Source: Ifrita kowaldi (taxonomy: Eukaryota > Chordata > Aves > Passeriformes > Cinclosomatidae). Taken from it: a DNA stretch of 64,000 bases. The stretch lies in assembly GCA_013398055.1 (NCBI GenBank), contig VZRS01003978.1, positions 1-64,000 of the forward strand, in the 5' to 3' direction. A program made the position numbers and the translations under genes. A model generated the notes under the pieces. That model did no database searches. It was given only the letters and a program-made list of their open reading frames with translations, and was not told the DNA's origin. Positions 32,901-47,572 of the stretch are shown here, one piece after another (within the stretch, counting starts at the first letter, position 1; every line of letters starts with the position of its first letter).

Positions 32901-35900
32901 CAAGTCAATATTAGCACTTCAGTGCTGCCATACAGCACAGGAGGTAGGAATGTGTGAGGAGTAGTTTGATATTTCAGAAAGCTTTGTGGTCTGCAAGCAC
33001 AAACATTTACCTTTGAGAACACAAAACCTCAATTAATAAGTGGATCTTTGGATGAGTGTAGGGGACAACCAGGCTTAGAAAAGGTTCTCATACTCCTTCC
33101 CTAATCAACCAAGAGAGAGGATGGAGGAAATGAAAAGCTGAATCTCACTTAAAGCAGCAAAATCAGACATAGGACCGGGAAAGGTTTGCTATTTGAGATC
33201 ACAAATTCTACAGCCTGTGTCTTTACTTTGTAGCTTGACATTGACTGTGAAAATACAGCAGGAAACCCTCCAGAACCAAAGCTCAGAGAGCCTGGATCTG
33301 TTCCAGGCAGTTGATGTGAATCCCATCCCCTGATTTAGGAACCTCACACTGTGCCCTGGTGAATTCCCTGAGCGCAGCCGGAGCTCTGGGCCACCCAAAT
33401 CCCAGCCACCCTCAGCTCTTTCTGTAGGACACAGAGCAGGACTAAACGAGGCTCCTTGTTCTGGAGCTGATGAGATGATCAGACAGCAAAATTGCTTTGC
33501 TCAAAGTCACATCAGAAATCTGTAATAGGGCCATGAGCAGAGGCCTAATTTTGGGGCCAAGGAGTGCATCAGCCTTTTATTCAGCACCATAATTAACGCT
33601 GAAACGAGCGTGGTACAATAAACTCAGTTTTGTTGGGTTTTTTTCTTCTTCTTCTTTCGTTTTTTAATATCGATGTGAGCCTCACACCTCCCACTGTGCC
33701 CTCTGAAACGAGTTCTGATTCATTCCTCAGCTTTGATAAGGAACAAATGATGCAGCCCTCGTGTGTGCTCAGCACTGGAGACGAAGTCCTTGGGCAGCAC
33801 GAACCACCAGAGCCCTCTCAAACAGCCAGGACCTGATCCTGGCACATTCCAAATCCATTCCATGGATCTTTTCCCACAATAAATTATCCCTTATATTTAT
33901 ATAGGCACAAAGGAAAGTGGGAAACCCTTCAAAACGCTTCTTGAGCAAAGGGATTTCTCAACATCCTCAAAAAAGTTCCAAGTTCTGGAGTAAAAAGCTC
34001 TGGAGTAAAGAGGAAAAAAAAAAATCCAACTCAACCTAAAGCACCTGGGCTGAGAGGAGAAGGGGCAGCATCTCTGTAACTTCCCCACCTACAGGAGCAG
34101 CACCCTGGTGCTTTTCTGGCTTCCAGAGCCCGCGCTCACCAACAAACACGGTGCAAACCACCCATCCAAAACGATCTGTCGGGAAATTACACCCAGAGCC
34201 ACCCCCAAAACAAACGCGGCGCTGACAGAAATCCAACGCAGGTCGCAAATGATTCACGGAGAGAAAACAGGATTAAGGGTATCACCGAGTGCCACGCACA
34301 GCAATGGCACGGCTGGCTCTGGGAGCTGCCAGGGTGACACCTCAGGGGAGCCTGGGCTGACACCAGTCGGGAAATAAACGCAGCAGAAAGTTCCATGCTC
34401 CCTCTGGAGCCTCAGACTTTGCCTGTCCTGCACAGAACCCAGGGAATGTTGCCCAAAACAACTTTGCTCCCTCTCTGCCGAGTCTGCCAAAGCACGGCAG
34501 GTTTTTAAGGAGCTTTTAATGGCCTTTCTCCTCCCAGGGGCAGAGCTGAAGAGCAAGGAGGGTGTGTAACACGGGCTCGGGGATGCTTCTCACGCCCTAC
34601 AGTCACCATTCGCAGAAGAGGCTTTCATTCCAAATTCCTGTTACTGTTGACACGAGTTTAGGTTCTGAGAACGGCACTTTTGACTGGATGCACACTAAGG
34701 CAAGTCCTAGAAAAGCATTTCAGAGCTCCCACTCTGTGTGCTCGGTTCACTCAGTGGAAGAAACCTGTCTCAAACCGTTCTAGAAAAGCCACATTCAGCC
34801 CAGCCCTGTGCCCAACTCAGCAGAGCAACCCAGGGGCTCCAACACCTCCTTTCACATTCAGATATTGGCCCAGACCTGCCAAAACCTCACCCCCAGCATT
34901 TCTTCGAGCCAAGGGTGTTTGATATTCCACTATCAGGTCAGATAATCAGGCTGCTTCCACCCGATCCATCCAGCACGTGAGCCTTGACTCTGCTACCAAG
35001 GCAAAAGTTCAAATCCAAATCGAGTCACAAGGAAAGTCAAGTCCCCTTTGTCTGGCACCTTTCTGGAAAACAATCGTGTTGAGGGCACTCTCTGGGTACT
35101 TTTGCCCCCAGAGTTTCGAGGAGGAAGGGGGCTCAGCAGCGCTGGCAGCATCTCCTGCCCGCATTCCCCTGAATCCCTGCAGCGCAGCGGGCAGAGAGCT
35201 GCAGAGAGCAATGCTGAGCTCCGAGTGTACACAACAGCTCCCATCGCTTCATTTACTTTGCTGTGCTCTCCTCCAAACCTCTGGGAAAGCCCCCTGAGGG
35301 TGCAGCTGCCTCTGGAAGCTCGGGACGTTTACTTTTCCCAGGACACGAGGAGCGAGAGGGGTTGGACGGCTCTGCCTGCAGGACCACCCCGGAGCTCAGC
35401 TCATCCCTGCGGTCACGTTAATTCCCTGCTTAGTCCGGGCGAAAAGGCTCCATTAGGAAGTTGGGGGAGAGGGGAAATAGGAAAAGGTTTGTACTTTCCT
35501 CACTCCGTGTGGGTGCCCTTCCATTTTTGCTGTTTCTGTGGCAGTATTTGATCAAAACAGTAAATTTTTGGCATCAAAAGGAATCCACATCAGCGACTTC
35601 AGTCACCTATTTCCCTGCCCTGGCTAAGTTAGAGAGAGAAGAACTTCATGGCATGAAGCAAAGCGGCGTTTTTGTGTTTAAAGCAGCTCCTACTCCGAGG
35701 AGAAAGCTGCAGCTCCCTTTCGGGAGTTGGTGAAATGCGATCCGCGGGGGGATTTCAGCAGCCACGCTCAGAAAGGCTCTCTGAGCCGGGCCAGCCTTGG
35801 CTGCAGAGGTGTTTATCGGCATCTGAACGATCCCACTCGATTGTGGGACACAAACAATCCCCGCACGCCGATCCCACAAACCAGCAGGGATTCCGAGCTC

Positions 35901-38900
35901 CGGGGACTCCAGCAAGAGCCACCTCCCTCCTACCCACAGCTGTCCCCAGATTCCAGCATAAAACCACCCAAACGAGCAACAAAGCACGAGCAAAAGCCAT
36001 AATTTAGCTAAACCCCAAAGCTCCCCACTTCTGCAGCCAGGGTTTATATATTCATTTATCCTGGCGGATGCGCATTCGCTGGGTGAAGCTGCCACCTGCT
36101 GGTCCCCTCCCCGCTGCTGCGGATTAAGTCATAAAATCAGGAGAAATGCTCAAAAAATAAATCAGAGGCAAGCTCGTTTCCCCTCATTCCACCCAGTAAA
36201 TCGTAATTTTAAAAAAGGAAAGCGCGGCAACGGGGAAAATGGGATGTAAGAGCAGCATCCTGGAGCAAGCAGAGAGTTCTGCTCTGATTTTCGTTCAGGG
36301 CACTCAGCAGAGCTGCTGGGCCCCCGGGCAGGTTTAGGACACATTCTGTAAAACACAGAAATAAAGCAGAGAGTCCGTCTGCAGACACGAATCTTCTGTT
36401 GGCCAGTTCTGCCTGTAAACTTTTTGTTTAACCCCTATTTAAAAAATGAAGGGGAAAAAAAAAAAGGGAGATCTAAATACAGCAGATGTTTAAAAGTTTC
36501 ACCATCATGGCAGTAACATCAGCAGCAAGGAATGTCTCTGAGAAGAATGTTCAAACCAGACATTCCCAGTTTAAACACTGATTGCTCCCTAACCATCTTT
36601 TCTACATATTTCTGGATAATCTCGCTCCTCTCCTGCAGTGCTGAGAGAGATAAGGGCATTTTCTTGCACTCCAGATGCACAAAAATGATAAAAATAAAGG
36701 GGAAAAAAACCCCAGGGCTTTCCTTTTGGAGCACTCAGCTGTGAAAACTCCCCACTCTCAGTGTCTGCAGCTCTCACTGGGTGACTTTTAATTGTGTTTA
36801 ATCGAGGTGCAGAAACCAGCCAGAACTGAACGTGATGATTCTGGTGCAAGAGCCAATGAAGGCATTTAATTTTCCATTTAATTCTCCCCTTTGTTCACCT
36901 GTCAACAGCTCTGCTCACTCTGCAGTTATTTATTTTCCACACAATTTCACCTCTGAAGGTGCTTTGAGCCAGGGGAAGACTAATGAGGGAAGTTTACCCT
37001 GCCGGGGAGTCTGGCCTCAGGAATCCTCACCTGCAACGTGAGCTGGGGCTGCCAGAACAGCTTCAGCTCCTGTAGTGCCAGCCCTGTAACCCTGCGTGAC
37101 CCAAATCTCCAAAAAATCTGATTAAATCCAATGACTACACCCCTCGTGTGAGGTATAGAAACCTCAAGTGTTGTGGCTATCTCAGTTTAAATGCTCATTT
37201 TCACTCTCAGGTGGATTTTTTGTTGGAATACTCAACTTCTGCAGGGAGAATTTGGGGGTTTCCCCTCACACGAAATGCTGAATAAGTAAAAAACCAATAA
37301 AACAAGACTGCAACAAACCTGGTTTAAATGATTTCTTTTTTTCCCCCATTAGAAAACATTGCTTTTAGCAAAAAACCACAAATTGCAGGGTGTCCCTACT
37401 TCAGTCTTTCCACGCTCTATTAAGTGCCACATTTACAGGGATACCAGAAAATGAGGAGGAATTAAGATGCACATGGACAAAAGTGGAAATAACTTCTGTA
37501 GGCATTAAAAATCAGGGTTTTTTTCCTTGTAATTCCATGCCTTTATGTCACTGAAAAGTATCAACATCCGATTAAAATCCCAGCTATCCTCTGGAATCCA
37601 GATTCTCTTTGGATAATGGTGTGACCTGTCCACTTCACACCAGCACTGGCTGTAGCTGCAATTGTCATGTTTTGGGAGACCTAAACCCGAATATTAAGAT
37701 ATATTTATGGTTGTTTTTTGGATCTTTTTCTTTTCCTATTAGACAAGGCCAAAGAAAGGATTTTAAGCTGTTTTTTCTCTTTACAGAAGGGCAGAATTTT
37801 CCTGTGGGGACACAGCCCCCCGTGGTTTGGATCACACATTAAACAACGTTAAAATCATTTATTCCCTCCCAGCTGCAGGCAGTGAGTTCGAGTGCCTCAC
37901 AAATGCAGGCAGGCTGTGGCCAGGTGAATGAATTCAGGAAGAATTCAGGTTTTTGGGAAGAATTTGCCAGGTATGGGAAACACTTGGCTGTAGAGCACCA
38001 ATTTTCCTGGCATCCTCTCCACTCCTGGGCAAAACAGCACCTCGTGCTCAGCTGCAGAGAGGATGGAGCAGAGCAGCCTTTCCTCACATCCTGCCATGAA
38101 AATTCCCTAAAATCCTGACAGGCAGCAGAAGAAACTTGCTGTGTTTTCAGCAGTAATGAATTTATCTGCAGCCTTTGGAAGGCACGAGGTCAGGGCAGAG
38201 ATAGTTGCGTTCTGCTGAAGGCTCTCCAGAATTTGCATGGAGTTTTCTGTTCTGATAACATCGGAGAAAAAAACCAAAACCAAAACAAATCAGATTGTGC
38301 TGTTTCAGCCATCGGTTGCTGCAAGTGAGATAAACGTGGACTTTCCCAGCTAAACCTCTCGATAGCGTAAAAATATCGTGACTCATTTATTCTGATGTTT
38401 CCTCTGGCTTTGTAACTTATAAATGAAACATCAGGAGCGAATACACAAACGAGCCGAGGTGCTGAATATTTTCATATAAGGAAAAATGTTGTTTTCAGTT
38501 TCCCTTCCAAGCTTTGTCAACACTCGATGGATTTTCTCAGCAGCCACAGCAAATGGAACGTTTCAGCCCTTGCAGCGAGGTAGAAAGAGCCAAAGCACAG
38601 CAATAAATCCCATCCTGCCATTAAAACACTGAATACTCAGAAAATAAATGAGCTTTTGATTTTCAGCATGAAAAAAAAAACCAAAACCCAAAAAAACCCA
38701 ACTCACAGAAAGAAAATAAAGCCAACCAAACCCAAATTCACAGAGCATCCAGGTCAGGGCTCAGGGATGAAGGGTCCCTGCTGTTCCCACCCTTGGTGGA
38801 AATGGTTTTTGGAATATTGCTAAATATGTGCATCATTCCGAATGTTTAGCATGAAGTTTACCATCTCTCAGAAAATCCCAGCACTTATGGGGCAAAAATT

Positions 38901-39857
38901 CTGCTCTTTGTGAAAACCAGTCCCTTACAGGACATTAGAAAATGGTGCCACTGAAATGATTTTCTCATTAATAAAACACCTCCATTTTTACAATCCCTTT
39001 GCTCCTGTGGCACAGACGATTCCTCTCCACAGAGACCACAATCACAGTACATTTTTTTGGGGTGCATTTTAACCCTGCTGACAACAAATTCCATCTTGCA
39101 ATCAACCCTTCAGGAGCCTGAAGAGTCAGCGCTGCTGCTTCCCCCGTGCGTGGTCAGAGGCTGAAAGGTGAAGGCACCAAATCCTGTTTTGCATTTCCAT
39201 TAAGCCTGGGCATCGTTAAATGTGAGACAGGATGAAAGCCTGCCCTGGTCCCGAGTGTGAACAGAACACTTCAGGGATGACTGGCTGTGGTTTGAGTCAT
39301 TTGACTGCAGTCAGGCAGAGATTTGAGCCAGATGCCACCACAGCCACGTCTCAAAGCCTGGCACAAAGCTCCTCCTCGATAGGCAAGGAGCAAATCACAA
39401 CCAGCTCCAAAAGCTTCAAAGTCCTGGCCCCATCCTCTGTAACCGGCAGAGATTTCTGGTTTATGTCCTGCCTTTACTACTTCGGGAGAAAACCTAAAAG
39501 AAAAACTTCCCAGGAAAACGAGATTTGGGAAAAGACAGAGCCAAGCATGGCTGGACCCTAGAAATCTGTTCAGGAAGTTAATTTAATTAATTAAACCTCG
39601 TTTCAAATCTCTACCAACCTCCTACCTGCAATTTCTCTCCAGCATCAGCTCCCAAATAAGGGGAGACTTTGGCTGTTCCCTGTATTTTCTGAGGGAGAAC
39701 AGTGAATTAAACCTCCAATAACACTAACACAGCTCCCAGGCCTACACAAAATAATCCAATTTTGGGGCTTTTGCACAAACATTCATCCTGTTACCAGAAG
39801 AGAATCCTGCAGGTGATTAACTCAGCCTGACAGGGCTCAGCAAGGCAGGACACAACG

Positions 39858-39931
39858 TGTTTTATGGGGACCGCTGCATTTTTCTGCCTGGGCCCTGTTT
39901 TATGGGGACCATTCCTTTTTTCTGACCCTTT
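39858..39931. repeat. Imperfect ~38-bp tandem duplication
   Basis: TGTTTTATGGGGACC followed by a T-rich stretch and TCTG occurs twice in a row (about 39858 and 39896). No function is suggested. Confidence 0.75.
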
Positions 39932-42900
39932 GGATGTGGCTCCAGGCAGGAGCAGCCTCATGCTCCTGACTCACCCTGAAATCCACCACTTGTCCTGCAG
40001 GAAAAGTAGGATTTGCTCAATTCCTCAGGAGCAAATTAACAACTCTCTGAGAGAAGGGGGTGAAAAACTGAAATACCTCTGTGTTACTTCATTGCCAGGG
40101 CTGAGGTGCCAAGATTTTTAATTTTTTTCCTCCCACCGCCTTCCAACTGTTCTGGTTTCTCTCCAAATTTTTGGCATTTAACATTTCCCTTCAAGAAGCA
40201 GCACCTGCAATCGAGTGGGTAAGAGTATTTCTCTAATTCATTTTGAAAAGCCCAATCCAGGGACTTCAGCTGCAGGGAAGGACTTGCAAACACGAGCCTG
40301 AGTGTGTTTGAGATTTAAGAGTAGACTACAAATATGAAAACGCTGAGGTTTATTTAATCCTGCTAATTTCAAGGCAATCTTTGAGGATCAGATTGGGGAT
40401 TTTTGAATATTTCAGCTAATGAAATGCAGAATAACTGGGCACACAGTTTCCTGCACACAATTTCATTCAGCACAAAATCTAGAGCATCCAGCACTCACTG
40501 GAGCTCAAATATGTTGAATACTGGAAAAAACCTTGAGGTTTTGGTGGTTCTTAGGCATAAATCCCACATAAATCTTGACCTGTCGTTTCTGGACCAGGCC
40601 AAAATTGAGGTGGAAAGGGATGGAGAGAGCCTGGGAGACAATCCCAGTGCTCCTGGGGGTCACTGCTCTGCAGGTGGGCAAGTCCCTTCTTGCTTTGCAC
40701 AGGTGGAAAACTCGTCCCAGGTATTTGCTCCTCCTTCAGCTCTGACTTTTTGTCCTGGAATTATAGGAATGATAACAAAGAGCCTGCACATTGAACCTGG
40801 CAATTGGCATTTCTCTCACTGGGTAAATATTTAATTCTTTCCCCCTTTTTTTTTTTAGCCAAGATCCCCTTGTGTGAGCTGTGTTTTCCATTAGCCTCTT
40901 AACCCTGGATAAAGAGGAGCAAATTCCAAGCAGCACCTGTATTTTTGCATTTTCTCATTTCCCTACCCAAACTTTCCCTCAGCCAGTTGCATATCCTAGA
41001 AAATTGCATCATCTTTCACCCCAGCTCCTTGATAAATGCAATTTTTTGGGAACAAGATGCTGCTTCCTGCAGGAACTCAGCACTCATTCCGTGTGTATTG
41101 GCTCAGTTAGCAAAGCCCTGCTGGAATCAGTGATTCCCTAAGTTAAACAGCTCAGTCTGTGCTTTGAAGTGAGAGTTATGAACCTTTTTCATGAGAATTA
41201 AACTTTTTTTTGGTGGCCAGCATGGCCCTAAAAACCTCAGGTATTGGGGAGTTGTGTTCCCATTTTTCTGTGCCTCAGGTAAAAATTATGCTAAAAATAA
41301 TTCTAAAAATTATGCTAAAAACGGGGAAAACTGTGATGTGAAAGAGTTTAAATCTTTTAGGGGCAGAAACTTTAGGGACAGCAGCTGCAGCATGAGGAAG
41401 TGGTGCTGAATTCACCCAGTGAGGAAGGATGAGATGCAGGTTTGTAGCCATGGAGAAATTAGGTCAGACTCCACAAGCCACGAAATGATTTATGCTAATG
41501 AAATCTGAACTCCCAGCAAGGGGGGGAGATGTTGGCACTTTCATGGGAACTGAGTGCTGGAGAATAATAAATAAAAAGCCAAACACGTGGCAAGAAACCA
41601 ACCCAAACAATGCCCAGGTTGGACTGGTTTGGTCAGAGAGGCTGATCCTCAAAAGCTCACAGAGCCATCATTTATTTGCTCACAGCTCAAGCAAATGACA
41701 GGAACTGCAGCAAGAATAATCCCAGGAAATCTCTCCTGTAGCAAATAAATACATTTCTGTAAAACACAACTATTTAATGGCAGTGATCTGGCTTTGGTGA
41801 GATCCCTTCTCCTCACATTTTGTGCTTCAGCTCAACGAAACAAAGCTCTGGCTTTTAAAACTGTGTCACAACAGAGCTGGGCACACACAGCTCTCCGAGA
41901 TTCATTTATCCCACTACAAAGGAATTTAATACCTCTGAGTATGTTTCTCAGCCGTGCTGATTACCAGGATGTACTTCCTTATTTTGAGGTAAATGCCAGC
42001 TGTCACAATTACCAAAGAAAACCAAAAAGGCAATAAAATACACAACATTTAACAAATAAAATAGCTCAGCAAGCTCGGAAGTTTTGCAGGGTTCTGCTCT
42101 TACTCAGAGTTATTACACAGACACCAGCACAGATCAAGTTTCTGAATTAACTGTTAATTTTGGATACCATTAATTTGAATATTGATCATAAGAGTGGGGA
42201 TTTTTTTTTACTGCATCCTCTCAGACCACCCAGAATCCCATTCAATTCCATTTCTACAGAAAAATATTTGAGATTTGCTTTGCTTTTTTCTTGAAATCAA
42301 AATTATTTCTCCATGTGCACAGCGACTGCTTGAGGTTGAGGATAAAGAATAACAATACTTTTACTCCTTTTTTAGGCAAAGTGCAATAATTTTCCAAGCA
42401 ATGACAACAATCCTGACCTTTCCCATCCCTGCAGGAGCAGATTTGGGGAACCCTCACCTGGTTTTTCCCCACCTGCAGCACAAATCTACAAATTCCTGTT
42501 TTCCGTGGCTTTTCTCTGTTCCCGTGTCCAACCACACGCAGAATAAGCAGCATTTTTATGCCTCTATAAAGGAATTTCTCCCCATTTTCCTGCAGCCATG
42601 GCAGGGCTGGATGAACTGGCCTCAGTGGGAGTCGTTTCCCTGATGCTGAAGGAATTTGGATGAAGGCCACTGGCAGTGAAACAGAATCTGGGTGTATGGG
42701 AAAAGGGCTCCGAAACCTGACCCCAGATTAAACCCCATTGTTGTTTGTGACTTCCACTGTATTTGTTCTGAGGGGTAAAATGGATTTCGGGCCTTTCTTT
42801 TCTCTTCCCTACTTGTGTATGGCTTTAATTATTAACCCTAAATAAGCAAATGTTCATGTTGCCAACCTGCAGTTAATACTGAGCAGTTGTAGTTGGGCCC

Positions 42901-45594
42901 ATCTTAATTCTGGTTTCCTTCAGCTGCCCTGGCTGAAGGACGGGCTCCAGACTCCCTGACATGCAGATATTTAGGAACAAAGCTTACGTGGGATTTTGTT
43001 TTGGGATGAGAGGTTTGCTGAGGATTTGGCTGTAGAAACGTAAAGTTTCTGGCAAATACCACCACTGAATATTACAAATGGTTCAAATCCCCTTCAAAGA
43101 AGAAATTCAGCAGCAAGGGACTGAATTATACAGAAATAAAGTTGTGAATAATTGAAATATTTCCCTCACAACCCACTGTGGAAGTCCTGCTTTAATCCAG
43201 GCACCTTGGAGCTCATATACAATAGAAATAATTTGCATTTCAGTGTTTTCTCCCCTCTTTAGTGGCTGCCCTGAGAGCGATCCGGTGGAGAATCACCACA
43301 TTTTTTTCTTCCTGCCAGAACTGGTCCCTGTCAGGTGCTCAGATGCTCAGGCACCACATCTCTCAGAGGAGCAAACTCGATACCAGCTCGATTCCCAAAG
43401 CTGCTGCACCCAGGAGCTCCATGGAATATTTGACCCTCAGGAACAAAAAGGTGTGAGGGCCTCAGCTGAGGCTGCACAAGCTCACGGTCAATGCCAGGCC
43501 AGCACCGAAATTCCTGATTTAAGTGCTTCCCTGAATCCCTGAATCCCTGCCAGGCCAGAGACAGCCTCGGGATAAAACAGGGCATAAAAGGAACCTCCCG
43601 TCCTTGCGTGACATTGTCGAGAAAACAAGAAAAAACAGAATAACAAGCGCCGTTCAACCACCTCAACCCAGGCAGAACAGGAATGGAGGGAGAGGGCTTG
43701 CAAATAAAACAGAACTGCGTGGAAATCATGTGAAAATTCAGGGGGTTGGGGCCCAAATTCCCCATTTTGCCCACGGGCAATGACTCCCTCCTTCAGAGGA
43801 GCACGAAAAGCTCTCGGAGCAGCAGCAGCAGCCCCTGAGGAGAGCAGCAGATCCCCAGGGCTGGGGTCTGTCGGGGGCAGGAATTATTAAAAGGTGAGGG
43901 AGACGCGATTGTGCAAGAGTTGGAAGGGCCCGTGTTTGGCCTGGCCGCCGGCCACGTCTTTGTATTTCAATAACAAAGCAGATAAATGAGCCTTAAAAAC
44001 ACCCAACGATAAGGAGAGAAGCTCAAGCACCCAGAGTCCCAAAAAAATAGGTGTTTTTGTGGCTCTGGCTCCCAAAACATTAACCCTGAGCATCCTAAAG
44101 CTGAGTTTATCCTCTGCTGAACCAGGAAGGGGCTTCGGCTTTACTGAAACCTGGATTTGGTGTGGTCTAAGCTGAACTCACACCCCGTGGGCTGCAGGGA
44201 CACAAAAAGGGACATTTCCTGTGCCCCGTGGTCCTGGTGTTTCCTGCGATTCTCTCATTTCAATCCCACCTTCTGTGAGTCCTTTGAGATGAATAATTTC
44301 ACCTGAGCTCTCACCTGAGCTTTTGTAGCACCTAAAACCAGCCCCATTTTCTGCACTGTCCCGTCCACCCCGTTTTTGTCGCAGCTCCCATTGGAGCTGT
44401 CAGGAACCAACACAAATGTTTGAGCCATCGGCTTTGGATGTCTCAAAGGAGGGAAAAGCAATAAAAATTCGATTTCTGCCGTGTTCTGCACATTTTAAAC
44501 CAGCACTGGGAGCACAGGGAGGTCCTGACACACCATCCTCGTACATCAGATTTGTTTCAACATTAAATTGCCACACCCTCTCCTCTATTTCCCTTTATGC
44601 TGAGCTCCTGTGGAATCTGATGTGGGTTTTTCTGCAGCCGAGGGTTTCTTTTGGTCTGATTCCCAGCACCATCTAGTGACACAACCCGGGATAAAAAACC
44701 AGCATTTTATCTTGCTCCCTCTCGATTTTCTTGACCTGGTTTTGCTTTTTACTCGTCACAAATTAAAATTCAGTTTCATTTTTACAAAAACATTTTACAA
44801 CACGTCTCAAAACCGAAGCCAATTATTGCATTTTTTCCCCCTCTGATTTCTGCTCCAATCTCCTCCAACCCAAATAACAGCACAGAAATTCCCAAAACAG
44901 TTCAGGCAGCCTAAAAAAATCTGCATTTCAGAAGGGAGAGAAAGTGCTGAGCTTGGAAATCCCTTCACCCCGGTGCCCTGTGGCTGCAGTTGACGCTGGC
45001 ACTCCCCAGTTGAAGGTTATTTGTTTGAAAGATGAACCATCTGTGCCTTCCAGAGCACAGCCAGTTTGCAAATATCATATTAAAATTTATTTCAGAGCTC
45101 TTCAGTGCACACACAAATGGATGTGGCCAATTCCTCTGCACAAATGTCTGGTTTTCATCTCAGAAGCAAAACCCCCAGAAGCCCCATGGGTTTAATTCCC
45201 ATTTTTTCTGTCTCCAGGCAGCCAGTCCAGCCTGAGGGAAGATACCCATTGTTCCTCCATCATCACTCGTTTCGGCACTCAGGAGATAAATGCACTTTGT
45301 TTCTAGAGGCGTCAGGATGAAGGGATGGAAAATAATGCCAAGAACAAACATCCCTGAGCTCTGTCCTGGGGAGGTGGAACTCGGAGCATTCCCATTAAAA
45401 TTTAACAGGAACGTGGCCCCAGGACTCGGCAGAAGGAAACATCTTTAAACCACCCGGTTCCCTCCCTGGCTGCTAAAAATAATTGTGCCTGGCCTGGTAA
45501 ATATTCAGATTTCCAGGGGACAGGGAGGTCACGGGGCACATGTGGAGAGCCAGACTCTGCAATTCCCAGCACTGGAGGAAAGGCAGCTTTAGCG

Positions 45595-45630
45595 TGGAAT
45601 AATCATGGAATAACCATGGAATAACCATCC
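45595..45630. repeat. Short GGAATAACCAT tandem repeat, three copies
   Basis: Three near-identical 11-12 bp units, the first with TAATCAT instead of TAACCAT. Confidence 0.8.
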
Positions 45631-47179
45631 CTGCCCCTGCAGGAATGAGGAAATCTCCCCACCTGCAGTCAGGGTGACTCAGTTTGGGAAGGATGAAGAG
45701 TTCAGGAGAACGGAGGGGAAATGGAAGGGGATTCCCTGGTCACTGAAACCACAGCAAACCCAACCATCCCGCAAGGTGTGAGTGCACAGCGCTGCAAACG
45801 CGGAGCAATTTCTGTAACTCAACCCCCTCCAACACCACAAAATCTAAATTTTTCCTCTCCAGAGCTCAGCAAAGGCCTCGCTGCCAGCCACCAGCAGATT
45901 TTACTTCATCAGCTGCATCCAACAGCAGCCTGGGATGAATTCTCCTCTCCATCCCACGTTTTAGGTGCTCTGGGATGACAACCACACTCTGCTGAGAGCC
46001 CAGCACTGATCAGAGAAAGCATGGACAGGCTGCCTTTGAAACCAGAGCAGAGGATTCCTAAAGGTTTGCTTTGGCAAAGAAATCAGAAGGGGAAAAAAAC
46101 CCCAAAATAAGGGAAAGATCTGAATTTTTTTTTCTTGCCTGAATAAAAAACTTTTAGTGATAAATGAGTTAAAGTGAGGAGCACCCAAAGGGAGAACCAT
46201 CACAATGCTCCAATAATAATAAGATTGATCCTTTTTGTCTTTCCATGCCTATTAGGCCTCTAAATTTAAACTTTTACCTGGATATTTGTGCGGGTATAGA
46301 CTGCTGAAAACCTGTGCAGGAGAAGTGATGAATAAAAAAACTGGTCCCGTGTTTTTTGGGAAGCTGGGAAGTGCTGCACATCCTCCGGGATCGTGTGACC
46401 AATCCCATTTGGGATGAGGTGTTAATTCCATGCTGGATCTGTCAGGTCAAAGGCACAGAACACCCAGCACTGGCAGCTCCCCGTGCCCAGGGGAGGTCAC
46501 TGTTGCTGCACAGAATGGTTCAGACGGGGCAGTTTTAGGTTTAGCAGCACAGATTTGAACGTGGAACACCAGCAAACCCCTCCTACAGCAGCTCTGGGTT
46601 CCTTTCCTTCCTCATCTTTCCAGAAATACCCCAAAAACCAAGCCCACAACCACAGAATTCTGAGTGGAGGCTGCTAATTCTCAGGGCTGCGCCAAGAGCA
46701 AACCAAATCCCATCCCCAGGTGCCTCAAGGCATCAAAAATGGGCAGATTAAAATAATTTCTTCACCTTTAATCACCTACAATTCAAGACCACACTGCTTA
46801 GAAGTCATCAACAATTAACTGCATCCGATCGCTGCATAAAAATTAGGGAATTATGTCACAGAGGAGAGGAGCTTTGCTTGTCCTGGGCTGAAGAGGTGCA
46901 AACAGCCTGGAAAATGTCTTGGTTCCCCTCTGAGGGGAACAAAGCCAACCCAGCAGCCCCACACAAGAGGAATTTCCTCACGGTGGAACATTTCAGGGAG
47001 GTGAAAATAGTCTGAACTTGCCATCCCTGCCATGGCCAGGGAGCTCTGGATCCAAGGAAAACATTTGGAGGTAACCATGGAGCACCACGATGGATGAGTC
47101 AGTGGCAGGGAGGTCTTGGAAATGAAACAATGGAGATCAGGCAGAAAGGGACAGTGACAGTGTCAGCTCCACTTTTGGG

Positions 47180-47572
47180 GTGAAGGGGCTGGAAAAATCC
47201 TGAAGGAGCTGGGAAAGGGGCTCAGCCTGGAGAAAAGGAGGCTCAGAGGGGACCTTGTGGCTCTGCACAACTCCCTGACAGGAGGGGGATTTGGGATCTT
47301 ATCCCAGGCAACAGGGACAGGGTGACAGGGAACGGCCTCAGGCTGTGCTGGGGGAGGCTCCGGTTGGACACTAGCAGGAATTTCCTCCTGGAAAGGGAGG
47401 TCAGGCCTTGGAACTGCCCAGAGAGGTTTGGAGTCCATCCCTGGAGGTGTCCAAGGAAGGCCTGGAGGTGGCACTGAGCGCTCTGGGCTGGGGACAAGGT
47501 GGGGACTGGGCACAGGTTGGGCTCGCTGACCTTGGAGGGCTTTTCCAACCCCAGTGATCCTGGGATTCACCA
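47180..47572 (+). mobile_element. CR1 LINE, truncated 3' end
   Basis: About 390 bp with the usual CR1 landmarks in order: GGGCTCAGCCTGGAGAAAAG, GTGACAGGGAACGGCCTCAG, TTGGACACTAGCAGGAATTT, GAACTGCCCAGAGAGG, CCATCCCTGGAGGTGTCCAA and GGGCTTTTCCAACCCCAGTG. It is 5'-truncated as usual and carries no reverse transcriptase coding. The 178-codon minus-strand frame across it (47163-47699) is a by-product. Confidence 0.9.

Noticed and set aside
39232..39561. Plus-strand 109-codon frame in the gene-poor interval
   Set aside because: No homology, no splice context and no promoter features. Treated as chance.
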